Shown here: positions 1-6,083 of the stretch, piece by piece
How positions within the stretch are numbered: the stretch's first letter is position 1
How the letters are laid out: each line of letters starts with the position of its first letter
Source of the DNA: Chloroflexota bacterium
GTDB lineage: Bacteria; Chloroflexota; Dehalococcoidia; DSTF01; RBG-16-68-14
DNA length: 7,741 nucleotides
Direction of reading: 5' to 3'
NCBI GenBank assembly: GCA_022563135.1
Contig: JADFNZ010000082.1
Coordinates: 1 to 7,741, forward strand
Made by a program: the position numbers and the translations under genes
The notes under the pieces: generated by a model
The model's database searches: none
Told to the model about the DNA's origin: nothing
What the model saw: only the letters and a program-made list of their open reading frames with translations

Positions 1-503
1 CCGGCGATGCCGGCACCGCGCACGGTGTGGGCGGCATGGTCACGAAGCTCCAGGCGGCCAAGCTCGCGACGGGCGGGGGCGCCGCGGTCGTCATCGCCAG
101 CGGACATGAGCCGCACGTCCTAGAGCGCCTCGCCCGGGGCGAGCGGCTGGGCACGCTCTTCCCGCCGACGAGCGATCGGATGGAGAGCCGCAAGCGCTGG
201 ATGCGCGCCGGCCTGGCCGCCCGCGGCAAGATCATCGTCGATGCCGGCGCGGCGAAGGCGCTCACGTCGCACGGAAAAAGCCTGCTACCCGCGGGCGTGC
301 GCGATGTCTCCGGCCGCTTCGAGCGGGGCGACACCGTCTCGATCTACGACGAGCGCGGCGAGCGCATCGCCATCGGCATTAGCAACTACGGACGCGAGGA
401 GGCCGCCGCGATCCGGGGCGTCCGTTCAGACCGCATCGCCAATGTGCTGGGCCATGAGTACGGTGCAGAGGTGGTGCACCGGAACAACCTGGTGCTGCTA
501 TGA
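1..503 (+). CDS. proB: Glutamate 5-kinase, C-terminal part (5' end outside window)
   Basis: Glutamate 5-kinase phosphorylates L-glutamate with ATP to gamma-glutamyl phosphate, the first step of proline synthesis in the cytoplasm. The frame is open from base 3, giving 166 visible residues, so the gene begins before the window; the GTG at 27 is only an internal valine. Visible first is the end of the amino-acid kinase domain, with the family signature G-x-GGM-x-TK-x-x-A-A, then VVIASG and the GTLF strand. From about base 228 comes the C-terminal PUA domain, beginning KIIVDAGAAKAL and continuing through SLLPAGVRDVSGRFERGD. The 3' end is complete (TGA 501-503) and overlaps the next start codon as ATGA. 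No proA follows here, although proA often neighbours proB. The family call is secure from these motifs; only the missing N-terminal half cannot be judged. Confidence 0.95.
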   Translation, partial: GDAGTAHGVGGMVTKLQAAKLATGGGAAVVIASGHEPHVLERLARGERLGTLFPPTSDRMESRKRWMRAGLAARGKIIVDAGAAKALTSHGKSLLPAGVRDVSGRFERGDTVSIYDERGERIAIGISNYGREEAAAIRGVRSDRIANVLGHEYGAEVVHRNNLVLL

Positions 504-793
504 TGCGCTGGCTGAAACGCTACCTGGAGAGCGATGATCCGATCGTTAAGGTCGTCGGCGCCATCAGCGAGCAAGAGGCCGGGATGTGGCGCGAGCTGCT
601 GGAGAACAACGGCATTCCCGCGATGAGCAAGAACATGAGCGGCCTCTCCGTCACCGGGCACGTCGGGCCGATGGCGATCGACTTCGACCTCTTCGTCAAG
701 CGGAGCGACCTCGAACGAGCCCGCGAGATACTCGAATCGCTTCAGGAGCCATACGATGGAGACCGCAATGGCCGCGAGGAAGAGCACACCTAA
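500..793 (+). CDS. DUF2007-type small protein, copy 1
   Basis: A 97-residue soluble protein with no signal peptide or membrane segment. It matches the DUF2007 (putative prokaryotic signal-transducing protein) pattern: an N-terminal strand (IVKVVGAI), a helix (EQEAGMWRELLENNGI) leading to the typical GIPAM strand, then a C-terminal strand (DLFVKRSDLERA) and helix (AREILESL). The family's biochemical role is not established. Its start ATG at 500 overlaps the proB stop as ATGA and a second ATG follows at 503. I see no Shine-Dalgarno sequence, so translational coupling to proB is the likely mode. The next gene is its paralogue. Family assignment is from pattern recognition; any link to proline metabolism is only suggested by position. 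Confidence 0.8.
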   Translation: MMRWLKRYLESDDPIVKVVGAISEQEAGMWRELLENNGIPAMSKNMSGLSVTGHVGPMAIDFDLFVKRSDLERAREILESLQEPYDGDRNGREEEHT

Positions 794-811
794 CTCCGCT
801 CGCGCACAGCG

Positions 812-1114
812 ATGGTGATGCGCTGGCTACGGCGGTTCTTCTATAGCGACGACCCTGTCGTGCGGCTGGTGGGCGGCTTGAGCGAGCCGGAGGCGGGGAT
901 GGTGCAGGAGGCGCTCCAGCGGGAAGGTGTAGCGGCGATGTCGAAGAACATGGACGCGCTCCGCGGCGCGTACGGAGGAGCGAGCACCATCGCCAGCAAC
1001 AGCCACGACCTGTTCGTCAAGCGGAGCGACCTCGAACGGGCTGGCGAAATCGCCGAGGCGCTGCTGCCGCCGCAGAAGCGCCCCTACCGCCCGGAGGACC
1101 CTTCGACAAGCTGA
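812..1114 (+). CDS. DUF2007-type small protein, copy 2 (tandem paralogue)
   Basis: Paralogue of the gene just upstream, 18 nt after its stop. The shared framework is MRWL-R, SDDP-V, VG, SE-EAGM, AMSKNM and DLFVKRSDLERA. The centre differs: this copy has an insert-like GAYGGASTIASNS stretch. Start choice is uncertain among ATG 812, GTG 815 and ATG 818. The ATG at 818 gives MRWL and aligns best with copy 1, and no ribosome binding site discriminates between them. The last residues (about PEDPSTS) and the TGA stop at 1112-1114 lie within a short dispersed repeat, so the natural C-terminus may have been replaced. No function can be assigned beyond the family. It is probably co-transcribed with proB and copy 1. 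Confidence 0.75.
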   Translation: MVMRWLRRFFYSDDPVVRLVGGLSEPEAGMVQEALQREGVAAMSKNMDALRGAYGGASTIASNSHDLFVKRSDLERAGEIAEALLPPQKRPYRPEDPSTS

Positions 1115-1123
1115 GGATGACAG
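1097..1123 (+). repeat. Short dispersed repeat unit (CCCTTCG...CTGAGGATGACAG)
   Basis: The unit has the core CCCTTCGACAAGCTGAGGAT with CCT and AGG at mirrored ends. It belongs to a class of short palindrome-like sequences I have seen scattered in intergenic DNA of Chloroflexota-like genomes, usually as CCCTTCGACAAGCTCAGG. Here it enters the 3' end of the second DUF2007 gene and supplies its stop codon. The family resemblance is from memory; genome-wide copy number cannot be seen in one window. Confidence 0.55.
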
Positions 1124-1142
1124 AGAGCGAACGTCACTATGA

Positions 1143-1168
1143 GCCCTTCGCTGTCGCTCAGGATAGAC
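1143..1168 (+). repeat. Second, diverged unit of the same repeat type
   Basis: This unit reads GCCCTTCGCTGTCGCTCAGG followed by ATAGACT. It shares CCCTTCG at its left and GCT-AGGAT at its right with the unit 45 nt upstream, with the same internal spacing, but the middle differs. CCCTTCGCT-GCTCAGG is a variant form I also associate with this repeat class. It lies wholly between genes. Confidence 0.45.
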
Positions 1169-1189
1169 TCCGCGAAGAACCTCGCCTTC

Positions 1190-1218
1190 TTGTTCGTCGA
1201 TTCGCCGTCTGCTATCTT
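1190..1218 (+). promoter_or_regulatory. Candidate sigma-70-type promoter ahead of the Rieske gene
   Basis: TTGTTC at 1190-1195 and TATCTT at 1213-1218 are separated by 17 nt, matching 3 of 6 and 4 of 6 consensus positions. The site lies about 100 nt before the Rieske gene, in the only spacer where that gene could get its own promoter. The match is weak and could be chance in a 200-nt spacer. Confidence 0.25.
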
Positions 1219-1243
1219 CTGGTCGCTGCCAGTGCGAAGGCCG

Positions 1244-1263
1244 CAAGGGTCTGAAGACCCTCG
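1244..1263. repeat. Inverted repeat / hairpin in the 1115-1314 spacer
   Basis: AGGGTC (1246-1251) and GACCCT (1256-1261) form a perfect 6-bp stem around a TGAA loop; two more G-C pairs are possible outside one mismatch. No T run follows, so it is not a classical intrinsic terminator. It could be another dispersed palindrome or an RNA structure in the leader of the Rieske gene. A smaller inverted repeat, AAGAA/TTCTT, lies at 1175-1191. Apart from these, the two repeat units and the candidate promoter, I see nothing in this 200-nt spacer. Confidence 0.5.
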
Positions 1264-1300
1264 CCTACGAACTCAGGCAGGACGAACAGCAACGAGCGAG

Positions 1301-1306
1301 GGAGGA
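1301..1306 (+). promoter_or_regulatory. Shine-Dalgarno site of the Rieske gene
   Basis: GGAGGA lies 8 nt before the GTG at 1315. It is one of the strongest ribosome binding sites in the window and decides for this GTG start, since no ATG is nearby in frame. Confidence 0.75.
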
Positions 1307-1314
1307 GCGAGTAC

Positions 1315-1731
1315 GTGGCCGTCGATACGAAGAAGACGGAGGCGCCGCGCGGCGGTGAGTCTGAGGTCTATACCTTCGTCACCGTCTGCCGCTCCGACGA
1401 GCTACCGGAGGGCGAGGTGCGCCAGCTCAAGGCGCGCGGCAAGGAGATCGCCGTCGGCCGCCTGGTAGGAGGGCAGCTCTTCGCGGTGGGCGGCCGCTGC
1501 AGCCACCTGCGCGCGCGGCTGGGCAAGGGCAGCCTGGACGGCACCATCCTCTCGTGCCCTTGGCACGGCTCGCAGTTCGACGTGACGGACGGCTGCGTGG
1601 CCAAATGGGTGCAGAAACCCGGCTGGCTAAAGCTGATGAACGACGCCGCCGTCCCCGCCTTCATGAAGGGCGGCATCCCCACCTACGACGTGAAGGAAGA
1701 GGACGGCAACGTCCTCGTCGCGGTGGACTAA
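1315..1731 (+). CDS. Rieske [2Fe-2S] ferredoxin-type protein
   Basis: A 138-residue soluble protein with a single Rieske domain. The cluster ligands are visible as C62-S-H64 and C81-P-W-H84, the C-x-H...C-x2-H pattern that binds a [2Fe-2S] cluster through two Cys and two His. The GSQFDVTDG segment that follows is typical. Residues 1-18 are a hydrophilic extension with no signal peptide, so it is cytoplasmic. Such proteins serve as electron carriers for ring-hydroxylating oxygenases or as small subunits of nitrite-reductase-like enzymes. No oxygenase, reductase or nitrite reductase gene adjoins it, so its partner is unknown. The region after the first ligand pair (LRARLGKG) departs from the common H-x-GAPL form. 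The GTG start is supported by GGAGGA at 1301-1306, 8 nt upstream. The segment from about residue 94 to 120 is longer than in minimal ferredoxins. Confidence 0.88.
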   Translation: MAVDTKKTEAPRGGESEVYTFVTVCRSDELPEGEVRQLKARGKEIAVGRLVGGQLFAVGGRCSHLRARLGKGSLDGTILSCPWHGSQFDVTDGCVAKWVQKPGWLKLMNDAAVPAFMKGGIPTYDVKEEDGNVLVAVD

Positions 1732-1757
1732 GAACGCTGCGCGAGTAGCCGGCAAGC

Positions 1758-1777
1758 AGAGGTGCGCCACCACCTCT
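1758..1777. terminator. Hairpin between the Rieske and peptidase genes (possible weak terminator)
   Basis: AGAGGTG (1758-1764) and CACCTCT (1771-1777) pair perfectly over 7 bp around a 6-nt loop, 27 nt after the Rieske stop. Only scattered T residues follow, with TTTT at 1791-1794, so it is a weak or factor-dependent terminator at best. A second small inverted repeat, ATCGA-TTT-TCGAT, follows at 1786-1798. The GTG at 1762 that would extend the peptidase gene upstream sits in the left arm, which argues against its use as a start. Confidence 0.4.
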
Positions 1778-1815
1778 CTACATCTATCGATTTTCGATCT
1801 ACCTGCACTACTGCC

Positions 1816-3900
1816 ATGGCCCTGGACTATCCTACCAAGCCGCCGGCGACACGAGAGCGCCCTACGCGCGAAGTCCTACACGGCCAAGTCAGCATCGATC
1901 CATACCGCTGGCTGGAGGACGGGGGCGCCGCCGACGTAGCCACCTGGACGGTAGAGCAGAACGCATACGCGCGGGCGATGCTCGCACGGCCCGGGCGCGA
2001 AGCTGTTTCTCGCCGCCTAGCGCAAGTGCTCGAGCTGGGGGTCGTCGGCGCGCCGGTCGAGCGGGGCGGGCGGTACTTCCACAGGCGGCGCGCGGGGTCA
2101 GAGAACCAGCCAATCCTGTACGTGCGCGAGGGTCTGGCGGGCCCGGACCGTATCCTGTTCGACCCGAACGCAAGGAGTTCGACGGGCATCGTTGCGCTCG
2201 ACTGGTGGTACCCATCAAGCGATGGCCGCTTCGTGGCCTTCGGCCTCTCCGAACGCGACGACGAGAACAGCACGCTGCATGTTATCGACGTGAAGACGAG
2301 CGAGCTGCTGTCCGACACGATCTCGCATACCCGGTTTTGCACTCTTGAATGGCAGCAGGATGGCGAGGGTTTCTACTACACGCGCTACCCTGCCCCTGGA
2401 ACCGTTCCCGCAGGAGAGGAGCACTACCACCTCCATGTCTTCTACCACCGCCTGGGTGCGGATCCGGAGAACGACCTGAAGATCTTCGGCGAAGGGCGCG
2501 ATATGACCGAGCTGCCAGTCGTGCACCTCTCGCCGAACGGCCGGTGGCTCGTCGTCTTCGCCCGCCTGGGTTGGGACCGCGTCGAGGTGTACGTCCGCGA
2601 CTTAGAGGAACCGGCCGGAACGCTCCGCCCGCTGACGACAGGCGTCGACGCACTCTTCGAGGGCAAGGTGGCGGGTGACACCTTATACGTCTACACGACC
2701 TGGCAGGCGCCACGCGGCCGGTTGATCGCAATCGATCTACGAGCCCCGAATCGCGACGAATGGCGCGAGATCGTCGCTGAACGCCCGGACGTCACGTTGC
2801 AGCCCTATCCTTTCTGCCTCGCGCAAGATCAGTTGGTGCTCCATGAGACGAAGGACGCGGTCTCGCGCGTGGCGGTCTATGCGCTCGATGGAATGCCTAG
2901 GCCGTCGCCCAGTCTACCTAGCCTTGGCTCCGTAGCCGCCATCGAAGGCCATTCGAACTCGGACGAAGTCTTTATCGCGTATGAATCATTCACCACACCG
3001 ACGACCGTGTTTCGCTGCCATGTTCCAACAGCAGAGCTGACCGTTTGGGCTGCTATTGACCCTCCAGCGAACTTGGACTCGGTGGAAGCGCGGCAAGTCT
3101 TCTACCGCTCAAAGGACGGGACCCGGATTCCGATGTTCATCATTGAGCGCAAGGGTGTCCAGCATGACGGCGAGACGCCTACGCTCCTCACTGGTTACGG
3201 TGGCTTCAACGCTGGCATGATGCCCTTCTTTGCACCTCGCATCCTACCCTGGATCGAAGAGGGGGGCATCTTCGCGGTTTCGTGCCTTCGCGGTGGCAAC
3301 GAGTACGGCGAGGAGTGGCACCGCGCCGGCATGCTAGACAAGAAGCAGAACGTGTTTGACGACTTCATCGCGGCGGCGGAGTTCCTTTTCCATGAGGGCT
3401 ACACGCGGCCGGAGCGCCTCGCGATTTCAGGCACGAGCAACGGGGGTCTCCTTGTCGGCGCGGCTCTCACACAGCGGCCGGAGCTGTTTCAAGCTGTTGT
3501 CTGTCGCGGGCCCTTGCTCGATATGCTGCGCTACCACAACTTCCAAATCGCTAAGCTCTGGGTGTCGGAGTATGGTTCGGCGGATGATGCAGAGCAGATG
3601 GACTACCTATGGGCGTATTCGCCATACCACAACGTAGCGCGCGACGCTCGATATCCCGCGGTGCTATTCATGACCGGCGAATGTGACAGCCGTGTCGATC
3701 CTATGCACGCTCGCAAGATGGCGGCCCTGCTACAGAACTCCGGCACTCAAGCCCCTGTGCTCCTGCTGGTTCAGCCGGAGACCGGTCACGGAGCGGGGAA
3801 GCCGCTCGTCAAAGAGCTGGGCGAACAGACCGACATCTGGACATTCCTCGGTTGGCAGCTCGGCGTAAACTGGGAAGCAAGCGAAGGTGGAGGGAGTTAG
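1816..3900 (+). CDS. Prolyl oligopeptidase (serine peptidase family S9A)
   Basis: Cytoplasmic serine peptidase that cuts short peptides after proline. Numbering from the ATG at 1816 gives 694 residues, typical of the family (about 700). The N-terminus carries DPYRWLED, followed by a beta-propeller (about residues 55-410) and an alpha/beta-hydrolase domain (about 430-680). The triad is complete: Ser541 in GTSNGG, Asp624 in CDSRVDP and His658 in TGHG. Residues tied to proline specificity in the porcine enzyme are also kept: the oxyanion Tyr in GYGGFN (461), the S1-pocket Trp (582) and the substrate-binding Arg (626). The frame extends back to a GTG at 1762, but those 18 residues are atypical and fall in a hairpin. 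I see no clear Shine-Dalgarno for 1816. There is no signal peptide. The gene has lower GC and more A/T-ending codons than its neighbours, suggesting a different history. It leads the putative operon with the GH172 gene 3 nt downstream. Confidence 0.93.
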   Translation: MALDYPTKPPATRERPTREVLHGQVSIDPYRWLEDGGAADVATWTVEQNAYARAMLARPGREAVSRRLAQVLELGVVGAPVERGGRYFHRRRAGSENQPILYVREGLAGPDRILFDPNARSSTGIVALDWWYPSSDGRFVAFGLSERDDENSTLHVIDVKTSELLSDTISHTRFCTLEWQQDGEGFYYTRYPAPGTVPAGEEHYHLHVFYHRLGADPENDLKIFGEGRDMTELPVVHLSPNGRWLVVFARLGWDRVEVYVRDLEEPAGTLRPLTTGVDALFEGKVAGDTLYVYTTWQAPRGRLIAIDLRAPNRDEWREIVAERPDVTLQPYPFCLAQDQLVLHETKDAVSRVAVYALDGMPRPSPSLPSLGSVAAIEGHSNSDEVFIAYESFTTPTTVFRCHVPTAELTVWAAIDPPANLDSVEARQVFYRSKDGTRIPMFIIERKGVQHDGETPTLLTGYGGFNAGMMPFFAPRILPWIEEGGIFAVSCLRGGNEYGEEWHRAGMLDKKQNVFDDFIAAAEFLFHEGYTRPERLAISGTSNGGLLVGAALTQRPELFQAVVCRGPLLDMLRYHNFQIAKLWVSEYGSADDAEQMDYLWAYSPYHNVARDARYPAVLFMTGECDSRVDPMHARKMAALLQNSGTQAPVLLLVQPETGHGAGKPLVKELGEQTDIWTFLGWQLGVNWEASEGGGS
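3889..3896 (+). promoter_or_regulatory. Shine-Dalgarno site of the GH172 gene, inside the peptidase 3' end
   Basis: GGAGGGAG lies 7 nt before the ATG at 3904 and within the last codons of the peptidase gene. It supports the short intergenic distance and translation of both genes from one message. Confidence 0.7.
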
Positions 3901-3903
3901 CCC

Positions 3904-4959
3904 ATGCTCGGCTCGCTCGCTGACCTGCCCCGCCTGCGCGACGCGCGCCGGCGTCGCGCCTCGTCCTACGACACGTCCGGCGGCAACACAGACGCCTGGC
4001 TTCTGCAGCCGGGCGAGACGCGCAATCTGGCGACCATCGACGGGCCGGGCGCGGTGCGCCACATCTGGATCACGCTCGCCTCGCGCGAGGAGGCGTACCC
4101 GCGTCGGAGCGTGCTGCGCATGTACTGGGACGGCGCCCAGACGCCGTGCGTGGAGGCGCCAACGGGCGACTTCTTCGGCATCGGCCACGGGCTGATCAAG
4201 GAGTACTGGTCGCTGCCGTTCACCATGAGCCCGCAGGACGGGCGCGGCTTCAACTGCTTCCTGCCCATGCCCTTCGCGAAAGGCGCGAGGATCGACATCA
4301 CGAACGAGGGCGAGCGCCGCCTGGTCGTCTTCTTCTACATCGACTATGAGGAGTACGACGAACCGCCGCAGCACGTTGGCTACTTCCACGCCCAGTGGCG
4401 GCGCCAGAACCCCACCGACGGCTGGGGCGAGGACGCGCGCCGCTTCGCGGAGGACGCGGACTACCGCGCGGAGGTCTGGGCGACGCCGAACACGGACGGC
4501 GCGGGCAACTACGTGATCCTGGAGGCCCAGGGACGCGGCCATTACATCGGCTGCAACCTGCACATCGACTGCTTCCGCCGGCAGAAGAACGACTGGTACG
4601 GCGAGGGCGACGACATGATCTTCATCGACGGGGACACATCGCCGACGCTGCACGGCACCGGCACGGAGGACTACTTCAACACCGCCTGGAGCCCGCGGCA
4701 GGAGTTCTGCACGCCCTACCACGGCCTGCCGCTGACGTCGGGCACGGAGGAGTGGCCGTACAAGGGCAAGCACTCCATGTACCGCTTCCACATCGAGGAC
4801 CCGGTGCACTTCCGCGAGTCGATCCGCGTGACGATCGAGCACGGCCACGCCAACAACCTCTCGAACGACTACGCATCGACCGCGTACTGGTACCAGACGG
4901 AGCCGCACGCGGCGTTTCCGCCGCTCCCGCCGGTCGCGGAGCGGCTGCCTCGGGAGTAG
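3904..4959 (+). CDS. Glycoside hydrolase family 172 (DUF2961) protein
   Basis: A 351-residue soluble protein of the DUF2961 family, now classed as GH172, whose studied members act on alpha-linked fructofuranosides and arabinofuranosides. Family marks seen here are the N-terminal SSYDTSGGNTD segment, GPGAVRHIWIT, GDFFGIGHG, LPMPFAKGARI and the C-terminal GTGTEDYFN. Two glutamates, E234 (in YGEGDDM) and E255 (in GTEDYF), are 21 residues apart, the same spacing as I recall for the two catalytic Glu residues of the Bifidobacterium difructose-anhydride enzyme, so the active site appears intact. Start ATG has an excellent ribosome binding site. There is no signal peptide, so any substrate would have to be taken up first, and no sugar transporter is visible. 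It sits between the peptidase and the phosphoesterase on the same strand. The actual sugar cannot be predicted from sequence alone. Confidence 0.87.
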   Translation: MLGSLADLPRLRDARRRRASSYDTSGGNTDAWLLQPGETRNLATIDGPGAVRHIWITLASREEAYPRRSVLRMYWDGAQTPCVEAPTGDFFGIGHGLIKEYWSLPFTMSPQDGRGFNCFLPMPFAKGARIDITNEGERRLVVFFYIDYEEYDEPPQHVGYFHAQWRRQNPTDGWGEDARRFAEDADYRAEVWATPNTDGAGNYVILEAQGRGHYIGCNLHIDCFRRQKNDWYGEGDDMIFIDGDTSPTLHGTGTEDYFNTAWSPRQEFCTPYHGLPLTSGTEEWPYKGKHSMYRFHIEDPVHFRESIRVTIEHGHANNLSNDYASTAYWYQTEPHAAFPPLPPVAERLPRE

Positions 4960-4984
4960 GCGCCGCGGATCGGCGGATGACGAA

Positions 4985-5881
4985 GTGAAGATCGCGCTCA
5001 TCGGCGATGTCCACGGCCGGGTCTACCACGCTCTGGCCGCCGTCCTTGAGCTGCAGGCCAGGCTCCAGCGCCAGTTCGACGTAGTCATCCAGGTCGGCGA
5101 CCTGGGCGCCTTTCCGGACCCGGACCGTATGGACATTTGGACGAAGCGCTGGGCGAAAGAGGACCCCTCGGAGCTGCACTTCAGCCACCTGCTCGGCGCG
5201 AAAGGGGCGCTGGCGCAAGACCTTAGCGCTGCGCGGGCGCGGCTCTCCGGCCCGATCTACTTCATCCGCGGCAACCACGAGGACATGGAGTGGCTCGCCA
5301 GCTTGCAGGAGGCGAACTCAGCAGACACGATCCCCGTCGACCCTGTCGATCTCTATCATCACGTCCGCGACGGAGCGGTGATCGACTTCGGCGGCTTCCG
5401 CGTCGCGTTTCTCGGCGGCGTGGAGTACGGCGCCGAGGAGCACACGCGCATCGACCCGGATGCGGTTGATCGCATCACGGGGGCCGGAAGCTTCGACCTC
5501 CTGATAACGCACGACGCTCCGTATGGCGTCGGCGTGGGCTACTACGGCGATACGCAGGGTTCCAAAGTTCTGACGAAGCTGATCGAGCGCCTGCAGCCTC
5601 GCCACCACGTCGGTGGCCACTACCACAACATGATCGGCCCGAACCGCTACGGCGACACGACCTACTACTGCGTTGCTTCGCTATTCCCCGGCCGGCAGGA
5701 CGCGAAACCGCTGCTGGATGGCTGCCTGGCTGTGCTGGACACCGAATCGGGCTCTTTCGAGTTCGTGACAGGGGCCTGGCTACGGGACTTCAGCGCGGGC
5801 TTCGACTTCGAAGCGCACTTCGCGTCGCTGGCGAACGCCAACTCCCAGCGCTGGCAGGCAGGCGCGGGTTCGGCGAGCTAG
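4985..5881 (+). CDS. Calcineurin-like metallophosphoesterase
   Basis: A 298-residue cytoplasmic protein with all five metallophosphoesterase blocks for a two-metal centre: GDVHG (D8, H10), GDLG (D39), GNHED (N97, H98), THDAP (H176) and GGHYH (H212, H214). Enzymes with this fold hydrolyse phosphomonoesters, phosphodiesters or nucleotides; the substrate here is unknown. There is no signal peptide or membrane segment. The GTG start at 4985 is chosen because MKIALIGDVHG is the normal N-terminus of this fold; only a weak GGATGA at 4975-4980 precedes it. It follows the GH172 stop by 25 nt and is probably co-transcribed with it. Its TAG stop overlaps the stop of the convergent small gene in a 10-bp palindrome, leaving no terminator between them. 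Confidence 0.92.
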   Translation: MKIALIGDVHGRVYHALAAVLELQARLQRQFDVVIQVGDLGAFPDPDRMDIWTKRWAKEDPSELHFSHLLGAKGALAQDLSAARARLSGPIYFIRGNHEDMEWLASLQEANSADTIPVDPVDLYHHVRDGAVIDFGGFRVAFLGGVEYGAEEHTRIDPDAVDRITGAGSFDLLITHDAPYGVGVGYYGDTQGSKVLTKLIERLQPRHHVGGHYHNMIGPNRYGDTTYYCVASLFPGRQDAKPLLDGCLAVLDTESGSFEFVTGAWLRDFSAGFDFEAHFASLANANSQRWQAGAGSAS

Positions 5882-5884
5882 CTC
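5875..5884. other. Palindrome carrying both stop codons of convergent genes
   Basis: GAGCTAGCTC is a perfect 10-bp palindrome. The phosphoesterase on the plus strand and the small membrane protein on the minus strand both end Ser-TAG (AGC TAG) in it, overlapping by 4 nt. No T-rich hairpin lies around it that could stop transcription in either direction. Confidence 0.7.
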
Positions 5885-6081
5885 TGGGCTTCTACCTCTG
5901 AGCGATCGGCCCAGCTCTCGCTGAGCTTCTCCGCAGCTTCGCGTCGCTCGTCCGCGCTGAGATCCGCCTCGGCGAGGCCGGAAGGATTGCGCCGCGCACG
6001 ACGGCGGCGTCGAGCCAACAGCGCCAGCGAACCCGCCGCGAGGGCACCGCTCATCAGGAATGCAAAACCACCTCTTGCCAT
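5878..6081 (-). CDS. Small single-span membrane protein, coupled to the monooxygenase gene
   Basis: A 67-residue protein I do not recognise. Residues about 5-23 (GFAFLMSGALAAGSLALLA) form one hydrophobic helix, followed at once by a basic block (ARRRRRARR, 23-31) and then an acidic, helical tail rich in Glu and Ala to the end. This suggests an N-terminal membrane anchor with the tail in the cytoplasm by the positive-inside rule. The ATG begins 2 nt after the stop of the monooxygenase gene on the same strand, and GGAGG lies about 10 nt before it, inside that gene. The compact coding fit, ribosome binding site and hydrophobic-basic-acidic order support a real gene. It could instead be a chance frame in GC-rich DNA, and homologues are needed to settle this. 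Confidence 0.6.
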   Translation of the reverse strand: MARGGFAFLMSGALAAGSLALLARRRRRARRNPSGLAEADLSADERREAAEKLSESWADRSEVEAQS

Positions 6082-6083
6082 GA

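Noticed and set aside
1139..1468. Plus-strand frame across the repeat-rich spacer into the Rieske gene
   Set aside because: It overlaps the Rieske gene out of frame, is low-complexity and Arg/Ser-rich, and starts within a repeat unit.
2282..2731. Minus-strand and other alternate frames inside the peptidase gene
   Set aside because: They are Arg/Pro-rich shadows of a gene with a complete catalytic triad; no independent motifs were seen.
3730..5001. Long minus-strand open frame of 423 codons opposite the GH172 gene
   Set aside because: It is antisense to a well-supported GH172 gene and the end of the peptidase, is rich in Arg and Val as expected from reading GC-rich codons backwards, and shows no family motif.
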